Source: Pseudomonadota bacterium (GTDB lineage Bacteria; Desulfobacterota; Desulfobulbia; Desulfobulbales; Desulfobulbaceae). From it: 11,638 nucleotides of DNA. Below are positions 8,047 to 11,638 of the stretch, in pieces (the first letter of the stretch is position 1; every line of letters starts with the position of its first letter). Position numbers and translations under genes: made by a program. Location: assembly GCA_009778235.1 (NCBI GenBank), contig WRKE01000277.1:1-11638 (forward strand), in the 5' to 3' direction. The notes under the pieces are model-generated. The model was not told the origin of the DNA, searched no databases, and worked only from the letters and a program-made list of their open reading frames with translations.

Positions 8047-8973
8047 TCAGGGGAGCAGCCGTACCTTGTCGGGGGTGACGGAAAGAATGACAATGGGGCG
8101 GTGGTCCGGAAGAGTGACGCCACGAACCTGCACCAAGACCTCGTTGTCGCCCTTTTCCGTGGGCGGCCCGGCCGTGGCCCGGAACAAGAGGGGCAATTCC
8201 GGGGTGCTCTGGACAAGCGGCTCCGGAATTTCCGCCTCGACCGCGACCGTGGCCGGGGAGAATTTGGCGGTGGCGCCGATGTCTTTGCCATTGATCGGGA
8301 TGCCGCGCACGGTTTTCTTCAGCATGGTTTCCCTGAGGGTAAGGTTGGCCTCGATCACGGTTTCGCCGATCAGGTTGAGCAGGGCCTCGCTGAGGTTGAG
8401 GCGCACCTGAAAGGTGTCGGATCGGTCGAGCCCATCTAAGTTGATCACCGTGGTGTTCAGCGTGTTTTCTTTTTCCAGGACGGCCTGGGGCCCGCTCACG
8501 GTGATTTGCGATGGTTTGAGGGTCAGGCTTTCCACCGCGAAGCCGGTGGCTGGTTTGCCTTTGGTCACCGGAACAATGGGGAAATCCTTGCGGGCCAGCC
8601 GGTCAATCAGCAGGGTGATGTTGTCCGGCTGCACCCGCTGCACCGTGATGCCGCTTGGCAGAGGAATGGAGTCCTCGTCGTTTTTCACCACCAGAGGGCC
8701 GGGCTCGGCCTTGCTCAGATCGATTGGCCGGGAAATGTTCTGCTGCCGCATCTCCTGGATCAGCCGCCGCGGGCCGCTCACCACCACTTCGATGTCCTTC
8801 TTGTACTGATTGCCGATAATCAAATGGGACGGAAGATTGCGAAGTTCAAGGGGGATGGTGACGGTCATGTCCAGGCGGTCCTCGGCGACGACGAAATACC
8901 AGAGACTGGCGCTGATGAGCAGGGACAGGAGCTTGAGCAGCCAGTGCTTGGTGATAAACGGGAGATCAGGCAT
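8047..8973 (-). CDS. cdaR: YbbR/CdaR-family regulator of the diadenylate cyclase
   Basis: 308-residue membrane-anchored protein. The N-terminus has one hydrophobic segment (about residues 11-29, ending SLWYFVVAEDR), a hallmark of YbbR proteins. The rest, in the periplasm by family expectation, shows about three YbbR-type beta repeats, recognisable by recurring ITVxGP- or VVSGPxxxL-type motifs (VVSGPRRLIQEM, ITVSGPQAVLEKE) and a VNLDGL-type strand. The family partner is CdaA, whose activity it modulates through the membrane. Its start overlaps the cdaA stop by 8 bp, indicating translational coupling, and glmM follows. Repeat boundaries were judged by eye. The symbol follows gene order and family; an orthologue may also be named ybbR. 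Confidence 0.9.
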   Translation of the reverse strand: MPDLPFITKHWLLKLLSLLISASLWYFVVAEDRLDMTVTIPLELRNLPSHLIIGNQYKKDIEVVVSGPRRLIQEMRQQNISRPIDLSKAEPGPLVVKNDEDSIPLPSGITVQRVQPDNITLLIDRLARKDFPIVPVTKGKPATGFAVESLTLKPSQITVSGPQAVLEKENTLNTTVINLDGLDRSDTFQVRLNLSEALLNLIGETVIEANLTLRETMLKKTVRGIPINGKDIGATAKFSPATVAVEAEIPEPLVQSTPELPLLFRATAGPPTEKGDNEVLVQVRGVTLPDHRPIVILSVTPDKVRLLP

Positions 8974-9772
8974 GCTGGGTCCGTAACCGGGTCAGCCAGG
9001 AGAGCCAGCCGCCGGCGGTGGCGCTCGGAACCAGTAGTTGCTTGAGGGTGGCGGTCAGCGATTTGTCGTCGTGGAACGGGGTGATCCGGCCGTGCTGCAC
9101 CAGGGAGATTTCCCGGGTTTCCTCGGAAACCACGATGATGATGGCGTCGGTCTCCTCGGACAGGCCGAGGGCCGCGCGGTGGCGGGTTCCGTAGCGTTTG
9201 TCGATGCGTTGGTTCTGCGACAAAGGGAGCAGGCAGCCGGAGGAATGGATGCGGCCCCGGTGGATGACCACCCCGCCGTCGTGCATGGGGGAGGCGGGGA
9301 GGAAAATGGCCACCAGCAGCTCGTGCCGCAGGCGGGCATCCAAGCGGTGGCCGGTGGCGACCAGGTCGCGCAGGCCGGTGTCGCGCTCGATGACTATCAG
9401 GGCGCCGATCCTCCGTTTGGCCATGTAGGTGGCGGCGCGGACAATCTCGTCGATATCCTTCTCGGTCTCGTTATTGGTTTTGTGTAGAAAGGGCGTCTTG
9501 CCCATCTGGGTGAGGGCGCGGCGGATATCGGTCTGAAAAAGGATGACCAGCACCAGCAGGATCGAGCCGAGAAAGGTCTTGAGCAGCCAATGGAGGGTAT
9601 GCAGTTCGAACTTGCCCGCCAGGACATAGATGCTGATGATGAGGGCAATGCCGACCAGCATCTGTACCGCCCGGGTGCCGCGGATGAGCAGCATGGTCCG
9701 GTAGATGACGTAGGCGACGATGAGGATATCCACGATATCCCGCCAGCGGATGGAATGGATCGCGTCGAACAT
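8966..9772 (-). CDS. cdaA: Membrane diadenylate cyclase CdaA (DAC domain)
   Basis: Makes the second messenger c-di-AMP from two ATP. From the ATG at 9772 it is 268 residues, like other CdaA proteins. Three membrane helices (about 12-30, 36-52, 63-80) precede the cytoplasmic DAC domain. Catalytic motifs: SPMHDGGVVI with DGG at 165-167, where the family usually has DGA, and GTRHRAALG (195-203), intact, followed by SEET (217-220). An in-frame TTG three codons upstream (9781) is an alternative start; neither has a clear ribosome site. The gene is first of a minus-strand cluster and overlaps cdaR by 8 bp. Family role: c-di-AMP controls potassium and osmolyte transport and cell-wall homeostasis. 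Activity with DGG instead of DGA is untested here but likely, since Gly is a small change. Confidence 0.95.
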   Translation of the reverse strand: MFDAIHSIRWRDIVDILIVAYVIYRTMLLIRGTRAVQMLVGIALIISIYVLAGKFELHTLHWLLKTFLGSILLVLVILFQTDIRRALTQMGKTPFLHKTNNETEKDIDEIVRAATYMAKRRIGALIVIERDTGLRDLVATGHRLDARLRHELLVAIFLPASPMHDGGVVIHRGRIHSSGCLLPLSQNQRIDKRYGTRHRAALGLSEETDAIIIVVSEETREISLVQHGRITPFHDDKSLTATLKQLLVPSATAGGWLSWLTRLRTQHA

Positions 9773-9814
9773 GCCTGGCAAAGTAAAAAAACCATGAAGA
9801 AGAACAGATAGCTA

Positions 9815-9843
9815 TTTGTAGCATGCCGGCCCTCGCTTGAACA
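9815..9843 (-). promoter_or_regulatory. Possible promoter of the cdaA-cdaR-glmM cluster
   Basis: On the minus strand, TACAAA (9820-9815) is preceded by TGC, an extended -10, and 17 bp further upstream by TGTTCA (9843-9838), a weak -35. Transcription would begin near 9808, about 36 bases before the cdaA ATG. Confidence 0.35.
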
Positions 9844-9987
9844 GGGGAAAGTCGTTTTCAGCCTGAAATGCCGGTGCCTGCTTGATCGGTTGATCAGCTA
9901 TGGTCCCATCCAGGCCAGCCTGAATTGGACGCGGCGCCAGCAGGGCAAGGCGGAATTTGTTTTTGACAAGGATGGAGGAGAGTAGGG

Positions 9988-10110
9988 GCGACCGTCCCCG
10001 GTCGCCCCTACGCAAGGTTCCTGCCGTGACCATGTCATCCGGAATGAAACCGGTTCGATGGTGAGCGGTGCGAACCCTAAGGTTTTGCCGCAGCAACGAT
10101 CAAAAGGTGA
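9988..10110 (+). repeat. Interspersed direct repeat, copy 1
   Basis: About 123 bp nearly identical to 10561-10692. It begins in a perfect 12-bp hairpin (9982-9993 / 10000-10011, loop GTCCCC), continues through CGCAAGGTTCCTGCCGTGAC and CATGTCATCCGGAATG, and ends with GATCAAAAGGTGA. Copy 1 lacks several bases after TTGCCGCAG that copy 2 has. Confidence 0.9.
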
Positions 10111-10205
10111 CGTGGTCCTATACAAAATTCAGCTTTCTCAGATTGCGAAACCTGCACTGAGCGGAGCGAATGCGCACGGTACTCCTTGTCAATGACGACG
10201 GTTTC

Positions 10206-10219
10206 CACGCTTAAGCGTG
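10206..10219. repeat. Perfect 14-bp palindrome
   Basis: CACGCTTAAGCGTG reads the same on both strands. It lies in the spacer between the two direct-repeat copies. It could be a protein-binding site or part of the repeat mosaic. Confidence 0.7.
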
Positions 10220-10271
10220 AGGAACGATCATTCATATCTTGATGAGGCTTGAGCGGGCGAAAAGCCGTTGG

Positions 10272-10359
10272 CGCCCGGCCGGGCGACGGGCTCCGCAACC
10301 GGGAGAAGGGGCGAACTGTTCGAGCGCAGCGAGTTCTCGCCCCGCCGGTTGCGGAGTCC
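10272..10359. repeat. Palindrome plus nested stem-loop element
   Basis: A perfect 14-bp palindrome CGCCCGGCCGGGCG (10272-10285) abuts a large stem-loop. Its outer stem is 10288-10302 with 10345-10359, 15 pairs including one G-U. Its inner stems are GGGGCG (10308-10313) / CGCCCC (10338-10343) and GAACT (10313-10317) / AGTTC (10332-10336), competing only for G10313. The outer arms are built on CTCCGCAACCGG and its complement. From memory, very similar modules occur between genes in many proteobacteria; the function is unknown. Confidence 0.8.
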
Positions 10360-10402
10360 GTTGACCGGGGTAGTCCGGGCGGCTCGGCTGCCGTTTCTTT
10401 TG

Positions 10403-10434
10403 GTTCTTTTCTTTGGGCACCCAAAGAAAAGAAC
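10403..10434. repeat. 15-bp inverted repeat hairpin
   Basis: GTTCTTTTCTTTGGG (10403-10417) and CCCAAAGAAAAGAAC (10420-10434) are exact reverse complements with two bases between, so the real loop is four bases. No T tract follows in either direction, so it is not a standard terminator. It follows the nested stem-loop, with which I recall it being associated in other genomes. Confidence 0.8.
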
Positions 10435-10484
10435 GCCCCACCGGCAGGAGACCAGGGCTGAAATTTCCGCCGGCAGAATTGAAT

Positions 10485-10511
10485 GATGGGTTTCGCTTCG
10501 CTCTACCCATC
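10485..10511. repeat. Short hairpin repeat with GATGGGT / ACCCATC ends
   Basis: GATGGGT (10485-10491) pairs with ACCCATC (10505-10511) around TTCGCTTCGCTCT. This short unit is, from memory, a widespread intergenic repeat in proteobacterial genomes. Translated on either strand it yields only repeat-derived peptides. Confidence 0.6.
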
Positions 10512-10560
10512 CTACGCCCTGTCATTCGACTGTAAACGGGCCTTGTTCGACCGGAAGCGG

Positions 10561-10692
10561 GCGACCGGGGACGGTCGCCCCTACGCAAGGTTCCTGCCGT
10601 GACCATGTCATCCGGAATGCAGCCGGTTCCATGGGTGAGCGGTGCGAACCCCAAGGCTTTGCCGCAGGCGCATGGCGACGATCAAAAGGTGA
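10561..10692 (+). repeat. Interspersed direct repeat, copy 2
   Basis: About 132 bp, same orientation as 9988-10110 and differing at scattered bases plus a short insertion (GCGCATGG) after GCCGCAG. Its hairpin (10559-10566 / 10573-10580) has the loop GGGGAC, the reverse complement of the copy 1 loop. It runs directly into the terminator of the PEP-CTERM gene. Confidence 0.9.
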
Positions 10693-10727
10693 AAATAAAA
10701 AAAGCCCGGCAGGGTTCTGCCGGGCTT
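10693..10727 (-). terminator. Intrinsic terminator of the PEP-CTERM gene
   Basis: Perfect 11-bp stem AAGCCCGGCAG (10702-10712) / CTGCCGGGCTT (10717-10727) with a 4-nt loop. On the minus strand it is followed by a run of T (complement of 10696-10703), 27 bases after the stop codon at 10754. Confidence 0.93.
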
Positions 10728-10753
10728 GGGTGGTGCGATGGAGAGTGTTCAGC

Positions 10754-11434
10754 TTAGTTGCTTCTCCGGCGAGCTACGCCTGCCAGACCGATCAGGCCGG
10801 CGCCGAACATCAGCATGGTGGCTGGTTCGGGTACGGCTCTAACGGTACCTGAAAAGGTCAAGTCTTCTTGGCCAGCGGTGTTGAGATAATCTACGAAGTT
10901 ACCAGCCACGTCAAATGACAGGGTCAAGATTCCTGCGTCGCTTTGATCGAGTAAAGCCAGAATAGAAGCTGCGGCCGGATCTGCAACCCAAATGTTACTG
11001 AGATTGACTTGAACCATCGGATTCCCAACCGCGCCGTCGATGGCGCCTCCTCCGGGGAGCGCAAAATGAAAAGGAGTGATCCCAGCCAAGGCTAAATCGG
11101 CTGAGAGTACAACGTTATGATCCCCATCATAAATAATAAAGCTATACACGGAGTCGGCAAAGGTTATGCTGTCATTTGTGACACTTGTAAAGGTAAATAC
11201 GGGGTTAAATTCTATAGTTTTGCCGACCAACCACCCATTAGAAGCTGCGGGGTTAGCTGTATCAATCGTGACATTGCTCAATGACATGGTCCCGGTACCA
11301 TCTCCTATGCAATTATATGCGACGTCACCGGTAATAGCAAAACTGTTGGGGTTGAGAGAGGCTGCCATCGCACTCCCTGCCAATAAGCCAACTGCGGCCA
11401 CTGCGGCCAATACGCCCTTCCATAACCTGTTCAT
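10754..11434 (-). CDS. Secreted PEP-CTERM protein of unknown function
   Basis: 226-residue exported protein. The N-terminus is a Sec signal peptide (MNRLWKGVLAAVAAVGLLAG, cleavage likely after SAMA near residue 24). The C-terminus is a textbook PEP-CTERM sorting tail: VPEP at 201-204, a hydrophobic stretch (about 205-221), then RRR (222-224). In this system the tail anchors the protein until an exosortase cuts near the PEP motif, and the proteins are usually tied to exopolysaccharide or biofilm matrix. The 170 residues between show no domain I recognise; they are rich in beta-type alternation, small and acidic residues, with one Cys (in AYNCIGDG), as in many matrix proteins. A strong ribosome site precedes the ATG and a terminator follows. 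The gene looks less GC-rich than its neighbours and stands alone. Confidence 0.92.
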   Translation of the reverse strand: MNRLWKGVLAAVAAVGLLAGSAMAASLNPNSFAITGDVAYNCIGDGTGTMSLSNVTIDTANPAASNGWLVGKTIEFNPVFTFTSVTNDSITFADSVYSFIIYDGDHNVVLSADLALAGITPFHFALPGGGAIDGAVGNPMVQVNLSNIWVADPAAASILALLDQSDAGILTLSFDVAGNFVDYLNTAGQEDLTFSGTVRAVPEPATMLMFGAGLIGLAGVARRRSN

Positions 11435-11437
11435 AAT

Positions 11438-11444
11438 CCCTCCT
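11438..11444 (-). promoter_or_regulatory. Strong ribosome binding site of the PEP-CTERM gene
   Basis: AGGAGGG on the minus strand, ending three bases before the ATG at 11434. It is close to a perfect anti-16S match and fixes the start. Confidence 0.8.
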
Positions 11445-11445
11445 G

Positions 11446-11476
11446 TGAATGATCTGCTTGATGAATGATCTGTTTG
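11446..11476. repeat. Tandem 15-nt repeat in the PEP-CTERM leader
   Basis: TGAATGATCTGCTTG (11446-11460) is followed after one base by TGAATGATCTGTTTG (11462-11476): one mismatch, 16-bp period. It lies just upstream of the ribosome binding site, in the probable 5' leader. Confidence 0.75.
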
Positions 11477-11518
11477 GTAAAGAAAAGATTTTAAGGAACG
11501 TTTTCGTTGCCATCTTTA

Positions 11519-11534
11519 TTCACCTTCCGTGCCA
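11519..11534 (-). promoter_or_regulatory. Partial sigma-54-like promoter for the PEP-CTERM gene
   Basis: On the minus strand a perfect -24 element TGGCAC (11534-11529) is followed by five bases and GTGAA (11523-11519), a poor match to the -12 element TTGCA. Transcription would begin near 11508, giving a ~75-base leader. PEP-CTERM genes in several exosortase-bearing bacteria are reported to be under RpoN and the PrsK/PrsR pair, which makes the match worth noting. Confidence 0.35.
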
Positions 11535-11638
11535 GTTGGGCCAGCCCGTTTGGGCGGAGGTTGGTATTTTTATAAAATATATCTTCAATTCACGCTGTTA
11601 TGCGGTTGGGCCAAAAGCATTTTCCGGTGAAAAAGATT

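Larger units (their letters stand above)
9844..10701. other. Gene-free region with dense repeats and palindromes
   Basis: About 860 bp between the start of the cdaA cluster and the end of the PEP-CTERM gene. Open frames exist on both strands but are made of repeat sequence, have no ribosome sites and match no family I recognise. The stretch contains a direct-repeat pair, two 14-bp palindromes, a nested stem-loop and several hairpins listed separately. No transposase or tRNA remnant was seen. Confidence 0.7.

Noticed and set aside
6999..8078. Long plus-strand open frame (359 codons) opposite glmM
   Set aside because: Shadow of glmM codon use; low-complexity His/Gly/Val/Asp-rich peptide without domains.
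10288..10359. tRNA or attL-type site in the repeat island
   Set aside because: No cloverleaf or T-arm consensus, and no integrase in the window.
10232..10654. Minus-strand 140-codon open frame, and smaller frames at 9812-10125 and 10249-10486
   Set aside because: They are translations of the intergenic repeats (both repeat copies give the same peptide pieces), with no ribosome sites or domains.
9982..10692. CRISPR array
   Set aside because: Only two copies, ~125 bp long, unequal and 450 bp apart; no short regular repeat-spacer pattern and no cas gene.
11325..11513. Minus-strand 62-codon frame overlapping the start of the PEP-CTERM gene, with AAGGTG before its ATG, possible leader peptide
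   Set aside because: It starts at or before the likely transcription start, overlaps the real gene out of frame and has no recognisable features.

Overview
The window looks like chromosomal DNA of a Gram-negative bacterium, most plausibly a deltaproteobacterium / Desulfobacterota relative (inference). The reasons are an outer-membrane factor lipoprotein, a PEP-CTERM protein, GC-rich codon use, and a cdaA-cdaR-glmM cluster like those I recall from Geobacter- and Desulfobulbus-type genomes. No rRNA, tRNA, CRISPR array, transposase or phage gene was seen. Layout: (1) Positions 1-3990, plus strand, hold a compact tripartite drug-efflux operon: the 3' end of an EmrA/HlyD-type membrane fusion protein, a NodT/TolC-type outer-membrane lipoprotein, a 14-helix DHA2 (EmrB/QacA-type) permease, and a small universal stress protein 10 bp behind the permease. 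The first three would form one channel from inner membrane to outside. (2) Positions 4219-6338, plus strand, hold a membrane-anchored DjlA-like TerB/J-domain co-chaperone and a class I/II PLP-dependent aminotransferase. They are followed by a strong hairpin terminator that has A and T tracts on both sides and so could serve both strands. (3) Positions 6633-9772, minus strand, hold cdaA (diadenylate cyclase), cdaR/ybbR (its regulator) and glmM (phosphoglucosamine mutase). This arrangement couples c-di-AMP synthesis to the UDP-GlcNAc / peptidoglycan precursor pathway. (4) Positions about 9844-10701 hold no convincing gene. The stretch is a dense cluster of intergenic repeats and palindromes: two copies of a ~125-bp direct repeat about 450 bp apart, a nested stem-loop, two perfect 14-bp palindromes and several hairpins. 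(5) Positions 10754-11434, minus strand, hold a secreted PEP-CTERM protein with its own terminator, a strong Shine-Dalgarno site, a tandem repeat in its leader and a partial sigma-54-like promoter. It appears less GC-rich than the rest. PEP-CTERM proteins are processed by an exosortase, which would have to be encoded elsewhere. Most of the window is recognisable core biology. The least explained parts are the palindrome-rich island, including a repeat whose hairpin loop is reverse-complemented between its two copies, an AT-only perfect 19-bp hairpin at 6482-6523, and the control region of the PEP-CTERM gene. I found no convincing wholly new multi-gene system.
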